Assembly: GCF_001641125.1 (NCBI RefSeq)
Contig: NZ_LWLP01000001.1
Coordinates: 2,404,715-2,468,714, forward strand
Direction: 5' to 3'
DNA length: 64,000 nt
Source of the DNA: Arthrobacter sp. OY3WO11
Lineage (GTDB): Bacteria > Actinomycetota > Actinomycetes > Actinomycetales > Micrococcaceae
Shown: in pieces, positions 21,537-30,779 of the stretch
How positions within the stretch are numbered: position 1 is the stretch's first letter
How the letters are laid out: each line of letters opens with the position of its first letter
The notes under the pieces: generated by a model
The model's database searches: none
Told to the model about the DNA's origin: nothing
Seen by the model: the letters and a program-made list of their open reading frames with translations, nothing else
Program-made: the position numbers and the translations under genes

Positions 21537-22517
21537 TTATGTGGCCGATCGGCTGTCCGCCGGCTCCTCCCCCACAATGACAGCCAGGACGCCCAGCCCT
21601 GCGTGGGCAGCCAGTACCGCCGGGAGGGAGCTGGCCTGGGCCGGGGGGCACTGCGGCAATGCGCGCGCCAACCGTTCAGCCAGGCTTTGAGCCTCTTCAG
21701 GGTTGCCGAAGTGGTGGACGGCAAGGCGGACGGCACGGGCGGGACGGGCTCCGGCGTCGGTGGCAACAATCTCTTCCAGGCGGGCGACAGCCTTTGCTGC
21801 CGACCGCACCTTTTCCAGCGGTACGATCTTCCCGCCGTCCACCGCCAGGATGGGCTTGATGGCCAGCATGGTGCCCAGTAGGGACGCCGCGGGACCGATG
21901 CGGCCCCCGCGGCGGAGCTGCTCCAGGCTGGGAACGTAGAAATACACTTTGGTCTGCGCTGCCTGTTCCGCCGCGGCAGCGGCAACAGTGGCTGCGTCCC
22001 CGCCCTCGGCCGCGGCCCGGACGCCTGCCTGGACCGCCATGCCCTGTGCCATCCCGACGGTGCGGGAATCGACCACCTCCACCGGGATGCCGACACGGGC
22101 CGCTGCCAGCCTGGCCGCATCCGCCGTCCCCGACAATTCACCGGAGATGTGGACAGACACCACCGCCTCGAAACCCCGTTGCTGGGCCGAGCGGTAGGCC
22201 TGCTCGAACTGGCCGGGTGACGGCCGCGAGGTCTTCACGGACGTTCCGCTCGCCAGCGCCAGGGCAATGGTCTCGGAGATGTCGTCTTCGCCTTCACCGT
22301 AGATCTCCTCCCCCACCATTACGGGCATGGGTATCACGGTCAGCCGTCCGTCACCGCTGAGTCCGGCGGTCCAGTCGGCCGGCAGCGCCGCCGCGGAGTC
22401 GGTCACCACGGCGGTACGTACGACGGCGGCAGCCTGGGTTGCAGGGGGTTCCTGCACGCGGCGGCGTGCCAGCAGGCGTGCACGGACCCGGGGCCAGGCG
22501 GCGTCACGGTCGGGCAA
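21537..22517 (-). CDS. DegV family fatty-acid-binding protein
   Basis: DegV/FakB proteins bind a fatty acid and present it to a fatty-acid kinase. The 326-residue product starts its domain with RTAVVTDSAAALP (residues 34-46), followed by VKTSRPSPGQF, SVHISGELSGT with the conserved fatty-acid contact residues, VVDSRTVGMAQG, and KPILAVDGGKIVPLEKVR. The first 30 residues are an extra basic N-terminus. It is located downstream of leuS in the same direction with a 56-base gap. Confidence 0.9.
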   Translation of the reverse strand: MPDRDAAWPRVRARLLARRRVQEPPATQAAAVVRTAVVTDSAAALPADWTAGLSGDGRLTVIPMPVMVGEEIYGEGEDDISETIALALASGTSVKTSRPSPGQFEQAYRSAQQRGFEAVVSVHISGELSGTADAARLAAARVGIPVEVVDSRTVGMAQGMAVQAGVRAAAEGGDAATVAAAAAEQAAQTKVYFYVPSLEQLRRGGRIGPAASLLGTMLAIKPILAVDGGKIVPLEKVRSAAKAVARLEEIVATDAGARPARAVRLAVHHFGNPEEAQSLAERLARALPQCPPAQASSLPAVLAAHAGLGVLAVIVGEEPADSRSAT

Positions 22518-22573
22518 GGGGGCCTCCTGGGGTCACAGCAGGCCGCCGGAGGATACCGGCGGCCTGGCCCGGC

Positions 22574-25102
22574 CTAGGCCGGGACGATGTTGACCAGTTT
22601 AGGGGCGCGGACAATGACGGTGCGGATGCCGCGGCCGTCGAGGGCGCGCTGGACATTCTCCGAGGCCAGCGCCAGCTCCCGCAGCTCGTTCTCTGTCACG
22701 GAGGGGGGAACCTCCAGCCTGTCACGCACTTTGCCCTGCACCTGGACGACGGCGGTGACGGTGTCCTGCACGAGCAAGGACTCGTCGTGCGCCGGCCAGC
22801 CCGCATTGGCCACCGAGGCAGGGTGCCCCAGCACGTTCCACATGTCCTCGGCCGTGTACGGGGCGAACAGGCTCAGGATCACGGCAACCGCCTCTGCCGC
22901 CTCACGGACCGCCGGGTCAGTTCCGCCCGCCCCTGAGTCGATGGCCTTGCGGGTGGCGTTGACCAGCTCCATCAGCTTGGCCACCACCACGTTGAACTTG
23001 TTGGCGTCCAGGAGTTCGGCGGCATCGGCAATGGTCCGGTGCGTGACGGAACGCAGGGCGCGGTCGCCGGCGGTGACGTCGACGCCTGGTTCGCTGGCCA
23101 CGTCCTGGGCGAGGCGCCAGGCCCGGGCCAGGAACTTTGCGGAGCCCGACGGCGAGACGTCCGCCCAGTCGACGTCGTCCTCCGGCGGGGAGGCGAAGAT
23201 CATGGTCAGGCGCACGGCGTCCACGCCGTACTTGTCCAGCTGCTCACCGAGGTCCACGCCATTGCCCAGCGACTTGCTCATCGCCTTGCCGCCGTTGAGG
23301 ACCTGGCCCTGGTTGAGCAGTGCGGTGAAGGGCTCGTTGGCTTCGATCAGGCCGAGGTCGTTGATGACCTTGGTGAAGAACCGGGCGTACAGCAGGTGCA
23401 GGATGGCGTGCTCCACGCCGCCGACGTACTGGCCCACCGGCATCCAGTCGTTGATCTTCTGCGGATCGAAGGGGCCCTCGGTGTAGTGGGGGGAGACAAA
23501 GCGGAGGAAGTACCAGGACGAGTCCACGAAGGTGTCCATGGTGTCCGTGTCGCGCTTGGCCGGGCCGTGGCAGGTGGGGCAGTCGACGTTGACCCAGGCC
23601 TCGGCCGCGGCCAGGGGCGAAGTGCCCTTCGGCGAGAGGTCCTCACCGCGCAGGTCGGACGGCAGTGTTACGGGCAACTGCTCGTCCGGGACCGGAACCT
23701 CGCCGCAGGACGGGCAGTGGATGATCGGGATGGGAGTACCCCAGAAACGCTGGCGGCTCAGCAGCCAGTCCCGCAGCCGGAAGTTCACGAACTTTTCGCC
23801 CGTGCCCTGCTTCTCCAGCGTGGCGATCGCGGCCGGGATGGCCTCGGCCTTGGGCAGGCCGTCGAGGTCGCCGGAATTGATCAGGGTCCCCTCCCCTGCC
23901 GTGGCGGTACCGGACACGGCGGGGTCTTCCTCGCCGGTGTCCAGGACGGCCCGCACGGGGAGATCGAACTTCCGGGCGAAGTCCAGGTCGCGCTGGTCGT
24001 GGGCTGGCACGGCCATGATGGCACCGGTACCGTAGTCGGCCAGGACGTAGTCCGCTGCCCACACCGGCAGCTTCTCGCCGTTCAGGGGGTTGACGGCGTA
24101 CCGGCCGGTGAAGACGCCCGTCTTTTCGCGTTCGGTGGACTGGCGTTCAATCTCGGAGAGCGCCTTGACCTGTTCGCGGTAGTCGTCCAGGGCTGCGGCG
24201 TGCTCGTCGGTGACGAGTTCGACGGCGAGCGGCGCGTCTGCGGCCACCACAAAGAACGTTGCGCCGTACAGGGTGTCCGGGCGGGTGGTGAAGACTGTGA
24301 CCTCCTTGGCGGGCCTGCCGCCGTCGGCCTCGATCACAAAGTTGACGTGCGCGCCTTCGGACCGTCCGATCCAGTTCTTCTGCATTGCCAGCACGCGCTC
24401 CGGCCAGTGCCCCCGCAGCTGCTCCATGTCATCGAGCAGGCGGTCCGCGTACTCGGTGATCTTGAAGTACCACTGGTTAAGGGACTTCTTGGTGACGGTG
24501 GTGCCACAGCGCTCGCAGGCCCCGTTGACAACCTGTTCGTTGGCCAGGACGGTCTGGTCCTTGGGGCACCAGTTGACCGGGGAGTTCTTCCGGTAGGCCA
24601 GGCCGCGCTCGTAGAACCGCTTGAACAGCCACTGCGTCCAGCGGTAGTACTCCGGGTCCGAGGTGTGCAGCCGCCGGGACCAGTCGGCCGAGATGGCGTA
24701 CCGCTTGAACGACGCCGCCTGGGTGTCGATGTTGGCGTAGGTCCACTCGCTGGGGTGGGCATTGCGCTTGATCGCGGCGTTTTCGGCGGGCAGGCCAAAG
24801 GAGTCCCAGCCGATCGGGTGGAGGACGTCGTAGCCTTTCTGGCGCAGGTAGCGGGCCACGACGTCGCCCATGGCGAACGCTTCCGCGTGGCCCATGTGCA
24901 GGTCACCGGAAGGGTAGGGGAACATGTCCAGCACGTAGCGGCGCTCGCGTGACCCGTCGTCGACGGGCGTGAAGACCTTAAGGTCTTCCCACACCTGCGG
25001 CCACTTGGCCTCCATCGCCGCGAAGCTGTAGGTGCCCTCCTCGGGCACGTCCGCTGACACTGTTGCTGCTGTTCCGGTCTCTGTCTCCGGCTGAACGCCC
25101 AC
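22574..25102 (-). CDS. leuS: Leucyl-tRNA synthetase
   Basis: LeuS charges tRNA-Leu. The catalytic HIGH-type motif is HMGH in [14 protein letters not shown]. The inserted editing domain has the T-rich segment [15 protein letters not shown] and the conserved Asp of [10 protein letters not shown], and KMSKS reads [12 protein letters not shown] zinc-ribbon-like CERCG is present. GTG at 25102 is chosen because AGAGGG lies five bases upstream; the frame is open to 25306 but that part is leader. This gives 842 residues, normal for the family. The leader carries a candidate attenuator. Confidence 0.96.
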   Translation of the reverse strand: MGVQPETETGTAATVSADVPEEGTYSFAAMEAKWPQVWEDLKVFTPVDDGSRERRYVLDMFPYPSGDLHMGHAEAFAMGDVVARYLRQKGYDVLHPIGWDSFGLPAENAAIKRNAHPSEWTYANIDTQAASFKRYAISADWSRRLHTSDPEYYRWTQWLFKRFYERGLAYRKNSPVNWCPKDQTVLANEQVVNGACERCGTTVTKKSLNQWYFKITEYADRLLDDMEQLRGHWPERVLAMQKNWIGRSEGAHVNFVIEADGGRPAKEVTVFTTRPDTLYGATFFVVAADAPLAVELVTDEHAAALDDYREQVKALSEIERQSTEREKTGVFTGRYAVNPLNGEKLPVWAADYVLADYGTGAIMAVPAHDQRDLDFARKFDLPVRAVLDTGEEDPAVSGTATAGEGTLINSGDLDGLPKAEAIPAAIATLEKQGTGEKFVNFRLRDWLLSRQRFWGTPIPIIHCPSCGEVPVPDEQLPVTLPSDLRGEDLSPKGTSPLAAAEAWVNVDCPTCHGPAKRDTDTMDTFVDSSWYFLRFVSPHYTEGPFDPQKINDWMPVGQYVGGVEHAILHLLYARFFTKVINDLGLIEANEPFTALLNQGQVLNGGKAMSKSLGNGVDLGEQLDKYGVDAVRLTMIFASPPEDDVDWADVSPSGSAKFLARAWRLAQDVASEPGVDVTAGDRALRSVTHRTIADAAELLDANKFNVVVAKLMELVNATRKAIDSGAGGTDPAVREAAEAVAVILSLFAPYTAEDMWNVLGHPASVANAGWPAHDESLLVQDTVTAVVQVQGKVRDRLEVPPSVTENELRELALASENVQRALDGRGIRTVIVRAPKLVNIVPA

Positions 25103-25190
25103 TGCTGCCCTCTTCTGTTCTGTTACGGCATCTGTGCTGCCATAACGGCCTGATCCCCCTGCTGCCACCGGGAAATGCTCCCGGACACAC

Positions 25191-25215
25191 AAAAGCCCCT
25201 CGCCATGGAGGGGCT
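25191..25215 (-). terminator. Terminator in the leuS leader, candidate attenuator
   Basis: On the minus strand AGCCCCTC-CATGGC-GAGGGGCT is followed by TTTTGTG. It lies between the leader peptide (25224-25277) and the leuS start. A further hairpin, CCGGGA/TCCCGG (25168-25184), lies after it and TATCCG/CGGATA (25225-25242) before it. Confidence 0.7.
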
Positions 25216-25223
25216 GCCGCACG

Positions 25224-25277
25224 CTATCCGTTGTTTCGGATACCGGGCGGCTGGCTAAGCAGAAGGATCGCACGCAT
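25224..25277 (-). CDS. leuS leader peptide with Leu run
   Basis: The frame encodes [17 protein letters not shown]: 17 residues with three adjacent Leu codons (CTT CTG CTT). A TAAAGT -10 box ends six bases before the ATG, the spacing of a leaderless actinobacterial transcript. An intrinsic terminator follows. This is the classical layout of ribosome-controlled attenuation for a leucine-related gene. Confidence 0.6.
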   Translation of the reverse strand: MRAILLLSQPPGIRNNG

Positions 25278-25344
25278 GCAACCACTTTAGCGCACCCATA
25301 CAGCACCAGGTCGCAAACAAGCGGCTGAGGTGGCAGTTAAACGG

Positions 25345-25420
25345 AAGAGGGGCCGGTGACTCCCCGCCATGGTGTGGTGGGCACCGCGAAGCGGGCGGGC
25401 GGGAGTCACCGGCCCCTCTT
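25345..25420. terminator. Long hairpin downstream of glpK
   Basis: A perfect 20-bp inverted repeat (25345-25364 and 25401-25420, arms beginning AAGAGGGGCC) follows the glpK stop by 14 bases. The loop is 36 bases of G/C-rich sequence. It probably terminates or protects the glp transcript. The arms are unusually long for a terminator. Confidence 0.6.
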
Positions 25421-25434
25421 GGGGCAGCTCTGGT

Positions 25435-26949
25435 CTACCTCACGTCCTCGTCGACCCAGTCCATGGACTTGGTGACGGCCTTCTTCCACAGGCGCAGCTG
25501 GCGGTCCTGCTCCGCCTGGTCCATCTGCGGCTCCCAGCGCTTGTCCTCGGACCAGTTGGCCGAGCATTCCCCCAGGTCCTTCCAGAAGCCGACGGCCAGG
25601 CCGGCCGCGTAGGCCGCCCCGAGGGCGGTGGTCTCCACAACCTTTGGCCGGATAACAGGAACGCCCAGGATGTCCGCCTGGAACTGCATCAGCGCATCAT
25701 TGGCCACCATGCCGCCGTCGACCTTCAGCTCGGTGAGCGGAACGCCCGAGTCCGCGTTCACGGCGTCCAGCACCTCCCGGGTCTGGAAGGCGGTGGCTTC
25801 CAGCGCGGCACGGGCGATATGGTTCTTGTTCACGAACCGCGTCAGCCCAACGATCGCGCCGCGTGCATCCGAACGCCAGTACGGTGCGAAGAGCCCGGAG
25901 AAGGCGGGCACGATGTACACGCCGCCGTTGTCCTTCACGGACGCGGCGAGGGTTTCCACCTCGGGTGCGCTGCTGATCATTCCCAGGTTGTCCCGAAGCC
26001 ACTGGATGAGCGAGCCGGTGACGGCGATGGAGCCTTCCAGGGCGTAGTGCGGCGCAGCATCGCCGAGCTTGTAGCCGACAGTCGTCAGCAGCCCGTTCTT
26101 GGAATGGACGATCTCCTCGCCGGTGTTGAAGATCAGGAAGCAGCCCGTGCCGTACGTGTTCTTGGCCTCGCCGGCCTCGAAGGCAGCCTGGCCGAACGTG
26201 GCCGCCTGCTGGTCGCCGAGGATGCCGGCCACGGGAACTTCCCGCAGGAGCTGGGAGGTGTGCACGGTGCCGTACACCTCCGATGAGGACTTGATCTCCG
26301 GCATCATGGTCCGGGGAACACCGAAGATGCCAAGGATCTCGTCGTCCCATTGCAGGGTTTCCAAATCCATGAACAGCGTGCGTGAGGCGTTGGTGACGTC
26401 GGTGACGTGGACTCCACCGTTGACGCCGCCGGTCAGGTTCCACAGGACCCAGGAGTCGGTGTTGCCGAACACCAGGTCACCGGCCTCGGCTTTGGCCCTG
26501 GCACCCTCCACGTTGTCGAGGATCCACTTGATCTTGGTTCCGGAGAAGTAGGTGGCCAGCGGCAAACCCACTTTTTGCTTGAAGCGGTCCGCCCCGCCGT
26601 CCCTGGCCAGCTCGTCCACAATGTCCTGGGTACGGGTGTCCTGCCAGACGATGGCGTTGTAGACGGCCTCACCTGTGGTCTTGTCCCACACCACGGCAGT
26701 TTCGCGCTGGTTGGTAATGCCGACGGCGGCAATGTCGTGCCGTGTCAGGTTCGCCTTTGACAGTGCGGAGGCAATGACCTCCCGGGTGTTGTTCCAGATT
26801 TCGGCGGCATTGTGCTCCACCCAGCCGGCCTGCGGGAAGATCTGTTCGTGTTCCATCTGGCCCGAGGACACGATGCTCCCGCTGTGGTCGAAGATGATTG
26901 CCCGGGTGCTGGTGGTTCCCTGGTCGATGGCGATTACGTACTGGTTCAT
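25435..26949 (-). CDS. glpK: Glycerol kinase
   Basis: GlpK phosphorylates glycerol with ATP to glycerol 3-phosphate. The 504-residue FGGY-family product starts [20 protein letters not shown] with the ATP-binding DQGTTSTR, has [20 protein letters not shown] and the FGGY signatures, and ends near the usual length. It is the last gene of the glpD-glpF-glpK operon, 50 bases after glpF. Confidence 0.97.
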   Translation of the reverse strand: MNQYVIAIDQGTTSTRAIIFDHSGSIVSSGQMEHEQIFPQAGWVEHNAAEIWNNTREVIASALSKANLTRHDIAAVGITNQRETAVVWDKTTGEAVYNAIVWQDTRTQDIVDELARDGGADRFKQKVGLPLATYFSGTKIKWILDNVEGARAKAEAGDLVFGNTDSWVLWNLTGGVNGGVHVTDVTNASRTLFMDLETLQWDDEILGIFGVPRTMMPEIKSSSEVYGTVHTSQLLREVPVAGILGDQQAATFGQAAFEAGEAKNTYGTGCFLIFNTGEEIVHSKNGLLTTVGYKLGDAAPHYALEGSIAVTGSLIQWLRDNLGMISSAPEVETLAASVKDNGGVYIVPAFSGLFAPYWRSDARGAIVGLTRFVNKNHIARAALEATAFQTREVLDAVNADSGVPLTELKVDGGMVANDALMQFQADILGVPVIRPKVVETTALGAAYAAGLAVGFWKDLGECSANWSEDKRWEPQMDQAEQDRQLRLWKKAVTKSMDWVDEDVR

Positions 26950-26999
26950 GATGGACGTCCTTGTCTGTATCGGTGCGTTGGGCAGTGTTTGCTAGTGGG

Positions 27000-27749
27000 T
27001 CAGGCTGCGGCGGTAACGATGATGGGCGCGAGGTTGGCCACGATGCCGGCAAGGGCACCGCCTACCAGCGGGCCTAACACCGGGATCCAGGAGTATCCCC
27101 AGTCGCTGGAGCCCTTGCCCTTGATGGGCAGCAGGGCGTGGGCAATGCGCGGACCGAGGTCGCGGGCCGGGTTGATGGCGTAACCGGTGGGGCCGCCGAG
27201 GGACACGCCGATGCCGACGACGAGCAGTGCGACGGCGAGCGGGCCCAGGCCTGAGGGGGTTCCGCCGAAAGTGAGGATGACGAATACCAGGACGAATGTG
27301 CCGATGATCTCGGTGACCAGGTTCCAGGGGGTGGACCGGATGGCGGGCCCGGTTGAGAAGACGCCGAGTTTGCTGGCAACCTCCGGCTCCGCGTCAAAGT
27401 GCTGCTTGTACGCGAGCCAGCACACCACCGCGCCGAGGAAGGCACCCAGCAGTTCGCCGCCGAAGTACGTGAGCGTCGAGGCGAAGTCCACCGGCACGCC
27501 CGGCGCGTATTCGGCTTTTCCGTTGACCAGCAGCCCGAGCGTTACGGCCGGATTCAGGTGGGCACCGGATTTCGCGGCAACGAAGACGCCGGCAAAGACA
27601 GCGATGCCCCATCCCCATGTGACCATCAGGAACCCACCGCTGTTGCCTTTTGTCCCCCGTAGGGCAACGTTGGCGACGACGCCGCAACCCAGGAGGGTGA
27701 GCATCGCCGTTCCGAATACTTCGGAAAGGAAAACTATTCCAAGAGACAT
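27000..27749 (-). CDS. glpF: Glycerol uptake facilitator (MIP family)
   Basis: This aquaglyceroporin lets glycerol cross the membrane. The 249-residue protein has six hydrophobic helices and the two pore NPA motifs (SGAHLNPAVT and YAINPARDLGPR); the Asp after the second NPA is typical of glycerol channels. ATG follows AAGGAG. It lies between glpD and glpK in the same operon. Confidence 0.95.
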   Translation of the reverse strand: MSLGIVFLSEVFGTAMLTLLGCGVVANVALRGTKGNSGGFLMVTWGWGIAVFAGVFVAAKSGAHLNPAVTLGLLVNGKAEYAPGVPVDFASTLTYFGGELLGAFLGAVVCWLAYKQHFDAEPEVASKLGVFSTGPAIRSTPWNLVTEIIGTFVLVFVILTFGGTPSGLGPLAVALLVVGIGVSLGGPTGYAINPARDLGPRIAHALLPIKGKGSSDWGYSWIPVLGPLVGGALAGIVANLAPIIVTAAA

Positions 27750-27774
27750 CTTTGACTCCTTATTTTCTGATGGA

Positions 27775-27826
27775 GGTCCTTCGCGGGTTGAAGGACCGTG
27801 GGCCGGGGCGGGTTGCCGCCCCGGCC
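27775..27826 (-). promoter_or_regulatory. Two tandem hairpins between glpD and glpF
   Basis: GGCCGGGGCG/CGCCCCGGCC (27801-27826) and GGTCCTTC/GAAGGACC (27775-27797) form strong stems just upstream of the glpF ribosome-binding site. Neither has a T-run. They may mark processing or differential stability in the operon. Confidence 0.5.
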
Positions 27827-27838
27827 GGCAGCCGGGTG

Positions 27839-29668
27839 CTAGGCGACCAGGCTGTGGGTTTCTACACGGTGGAACCTTTGCAGCACGTCCTGCGCGTGCT
27901 TGATTTCCGCTGCGCGGACCTCGGCGTTCCAGCCAAGGGGAACCGCCAGCACATCTGCCACTTCGTTCAGCAGTTCGCCCGTCACCAGGCCCCTGAATGC
28001 CAGGGAGGTCCGGCGGATGAGGACGTCCACCAGGTGCCCCACCTGCTCGTGGGCGGCCATGAACTCAAGTTCACGGACGCTCAGTTCGCGGGTGGAGTGC
28101 AGCAGCCTGTCAGGTCCGGCGTCGAGGTGCTCCATGACGGCCTCGGCACGGGTCCCGTACCTGGTCAGGAGTACCGCGGTACGGTCGGCGTCACGGCCGG
28201 AAGCCATGTGCGCCTTGATCCACTTCTGCACGCCGGGCTCATCAGCGGGAAAGCCTGCGCCGCCGCCGATGGGGAGCTGTGCGGTGGAGACTTTGCGGCC
28301 CATTCCGATCTCGGCCAGCACGTCGTTGGTCATGTGTTCGGCGAGGGCACGGAAGGTGGTCCATTTGCCGCCTACCAGGCTCAGCACTACGGCGCCCTTT
28401 CCGTTCCCGTCCTGCCCCGGTTCGCGGCGCTCGATGCGGTAGTCGCGCGAAACGAAGCCGGGCTGGGTGGCATCGTGGCGCGGCAGCGGCCGCACGCCGG
28501 AAAAGGTGTAGACGATCTGTTCACGCGTGACGGGGAGGTCCGGGAAGACGTGGCCGATCAGGTCGAAGAAATACTCGATTTCCTCATCTGTGCAGACGGC
28601 ATCCTCTGCCATGTTCGCGTCCACATCAGTGGTGCCCACCAGGACCCGGTCCCCCATGGGATAGATCAGGACGATCCGTCCGTCCGTGTGCTCGAAGAAG
28701 ATTTCCCGGCCGCGGCAGGCTTCCAGGAGCGCCGGGTTGTCCAGCACGATATGGGAGCCCTTGGTGCCGCCCATAAAGGTGGAGGCAGTGCCCATTGCTT
28801 CGTTGGTAAGGTCCACCCAGGCGCCCGTGGTGTTCACAATGACGTCCGCAGTGAAATCGAATTCCTCGCCCGTCAGTTCATCCCGCAGCCGGACAGTGCT
28901 TCCCCTGCCGGTGCCCGGATTGGGCTTGCCGGTCATGGACTGCAGTGAAACATAGTTGCTGGCGCGGGCCGTGAAACCCTGGGCGTTACCTTCGCCCACG
29001 GCCGCCCGGCCGGCTTTCTCCCCGTCCTGGAGGACGTCCAGCGTCAAGCGCTCCGGGTTGTGCACGGACGCGTCAAAGTAGGTGGCGGTGTACTTGACGT
29101 CCGGGCGGAGTGCGGGCAGTTCCGCGCGGGCCCGCCGGCCGCTGCGGAACTGGTGCCGCGGGACCGTGCCGCCGTCGCGGGAGAACGAATCGTAGAGGCT
29201 GAGGCCGAGCTTGATGAGGAAGGCGCCGCGTTCCTTGGGCTTGCCCTGCTGCTTGTGCGTCAGGAAGCGGAGGGGTGCGGAGAGCACGCCGGAGAAGGTG
29301 CTGAAGATGGGAATGGTGGTCTGCAGCGGCTTCACGTAGTGCGGAGCGATGCGCAGCAGCCGGTTGCGCTCCACGACTGATTCCTGGACCAGGCGGAATT
29401 CGCCGTTTTCGAGGTAGCGGATGCCGCCGTGGATCATGTGGGAGGACGCGCCGCTGGCTCCCTGGCAGTAGTCGCCGCGTTCCACGAGGGCAACGTCCAC
29501 GCCCTGCAGGGCGAGGTCACGGAAAGTACCTACACCGTTGATGCCGCCGCCTACCACCAGCACCTTTGCATGCGGGCGGCGCCGCAGATGGTGGACTGAA
29601 CTGCGCTCAGCTCCCGGCTTCTCTGCAGGTGTTGCAGAAGGTCGGCCGGTTAAATCCTTGGGTCCCAA
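27839..29668 (-). CDS. glpD: Glycerol-3-phosphate dehydrogenase (FAD)
   Basis: GlpD oxidises glycerol 3-phosphate to dihydroxyacetone phosphate and passes electrons to quinone at the membrane. The FAD-binding Rossmann motif is KVLVVGGGINGVGTFRDLAL, followed by YCQGASGASSHMIHGGIRYL, and the usual C-terminal DAO_C region is present. TTG at 29668 has AAGGGAG five bases upstream and gives 609 residues; the frame stays open to 29761. First gene of the glp operon, divergent from its probable regulator. Confidence 0.95.
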   Translation of the reverse strand: MGPKDLTGRPSATPAEKPGAERSSVHHLRRRPHAKVLVVGGGINGVGTFRDLALQGVDVALVERGDYCQGASGASSHMIHGGIRYLENGEFRLVQESVVERNRLLRIAPHYVKPLQTTIPIFSTFSGVLSAPLRFLTHKQQGKPKERGAFLIKLGLSLYDSFSRDGGTVPRHQFRSGRRARAELPALRPDVKYTATYFDASVHNPERLTLDVLQDGEKAGRAAVGEGNAQGFTARASNYVSLQSMTGKPNPGTGRGSTVRLRDELTGEEFDFTADVIVNTTGAWVDLTNEAMGTASTFMGGTKGSHIVLDNPALLEACRGREIFFEHTDGRIVLIYPMGDRVLVGTTDVDANMAEDAVCTDEEIEYFFDLIGHVFPDLPVTREQIVYTFSGVRPLPRHDATQPGFVSRDYRIERREPGQDGNGKGAVVLSLVGGKWTTFRALAEHMTNDVLAEIGMGRKVSTAQLPIGGGAGFPADEPGVQKWIKAHMASGRDADRTAVLLTRYGTRAEAVMEHLDAGPDRLLHSTRELSVRELEFMAAHEQVGHLVDVLIRRTSLAFRGLVTGELLNEVADVLAVPLGWNAEVRAAEIKHAQDVLQRFHRVETHSLVA

Positions 29669-29767
29669 AACGACTCCCTTGGGCTTTGTGTGGCGCGGGC
29701 ACCCCAGTGGGCGGGCCCGCCGTTCTCCACTATTCTTTGGACTAATGGAAAATGGAGTCAAGCACTA

Positions 29768-29781
29768 TGCACAAACGTGCA
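29768..29781. promoter_or_regulatory. Palindromic operator candidate in the glpD-regulator gap
   Basis: TGCAC-AAAC-GTGCA lies between the divergent genes, just ahead of the regulator's ribosome-binding site. On the minus strand a TTGACT (about 29,763) and AAGAAT pair with an 18-base spacer is a plausible glpD promoter beside it. Confidence 0.5.
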
Positions 29782-29794
29782 CGAGGGAGCGGTA

Positions 29795-30769
29795 ATGGAC
29801 CCGTCAAGGCACTCTGAAGCCCTGCGAGCTGCACAAATGTATTACCTGCAGGACCTGACCATGGATGCGATAGCCCGGGAGCTGCGGACCTCCAGGTCCA
29901 CCGTTTCCCGGCTCCTGTCCTCCGCACGCGAATCCGGACTGGTGCAGATCCAGATCCGCAACCCCTTGGACACCGGACCGGAGCTTGAAGGCAGGATCCG
30001 GCAGCGCTACGGCGTGGATGTGCACGTGGTGCCGGTCCTGGAAACACTGAATGAAGCTGAAACGCTGGACCGGGTGGCCATGCAGGCAGCGCGCACCATC
30101 GGGCCCGTGGTGGACTCCAATGCAATCATCGGGGTGGCCTGGGGATCCACCCTGAGCGCCGTCAGCCGCCACCTCACCCGCAAGATCACCCACGACAGCG
30201 TGATCGTGCAGTTGAACGGCGCGGGCAACATGCACACCACCGGCATTACGTACGCCAGCGACATCATGCGGCGGTTCGGAAGCGCCTACGGGGCCAGGGT
30301 GGAGCAGTTCCCCGTACCGGCCTTTTTTGACCATGCCGCCACAAAAACCGCCATGTGGAATGAGCGCAGCGTTCAACGGATCCTGGAACTCCAGGCGAAG
30401 ATGAGCATCGCCATCTTCGGTGTGGGTTCCGTGGACGCGGACTACCCCAGCCATGTCTACGCCGGAGGGTACCTGGACGAGACCGACCTCAACATCCTGG
30501 CCACATCCGACGTAGTGGGTGACGTTGCCACTGTCTTCTTCCGGGGCGACGGATCCTCCGACGGAATCATCCTCAACGAAAGGTCCACGGGGCCGGCCCT
30601 GGCAGAGCTGCGCCAGGTCCGTCGGAGGATCTGCGTGGTGTCCGGTGTCTCCAAGATCAAGGGGCTCCGCGGCGCCCTGGCCGCCGGCCTGGCCACCGAC
30701 CTGATCCTGGATGAGGCCACCGCGCGGCGCCTGGTGGATTACGAGGGCCTCCCGGCAGCCAATGGGTAG
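29795..30769 (+). CDS. SorC/DeoR-type transcriptional regulator, probable glp regulator
   Basis: The 324-residue protein has an N-terminal helix-turn-helix (residues about 16-45, LTMDAIARELRTSRSTVSRLL) and a SorC-type sugar-phosphate effector domain with VIGVAWGSTLSAVSRHL-like elements (IIGVAWGSTLSAV), QLNGAGNMH and GVGSVD. Such regulators sense phosphorylated sugars or polyols. Its divergent position next to glpD suggests it controls the glp operon, perhaps responding to glycerol 3-phosphate. ATG at 29795 has GAGGGAG upstream. Confidence 0.85.
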   Translation: MDPSRHSEALRAAQMYYLQDLTMDAIARELRTSRSTVSRLLSSARESGLVQIQIRNPLDTGPELEGRIRQRYGVDVHVVPVLETLNEAETLDRVAMQAARTIGPVVDSNAIIGVAWGSTLSAVSRHLTRKITHDSVIVQLNGAGNMHTTGITYASDIMRRFGSAYGARVEQFPVPAFFDHAATKTAMWNERSVQRILELQAKMSIAIFGVGSVDADYPSHVYAGGYLDETDLNILATSDVVGDVATVFFRGDGSSDGIILNERSTGPALAELRQVRRRICVVSGVSKIKGLRGALAAGLATDLILDEATARRLVDYEGLPAANG

Positions 30770-30779
30770 AGTCGTGGCT

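Noticed and set aside
23039..24952. 637-residue rightward open frame
   Set aside because: It is antisense to leuS, with Arg/Gly/Val-rich shadow composition; the leuS frame has all motifs.
25102..25300. T-box riboswitch in the leuS leader
   Set aside because: No T-box core (GGTGGNACCGCG-like) is present; the Leu-codon peptide plus terminator explains the structure better.
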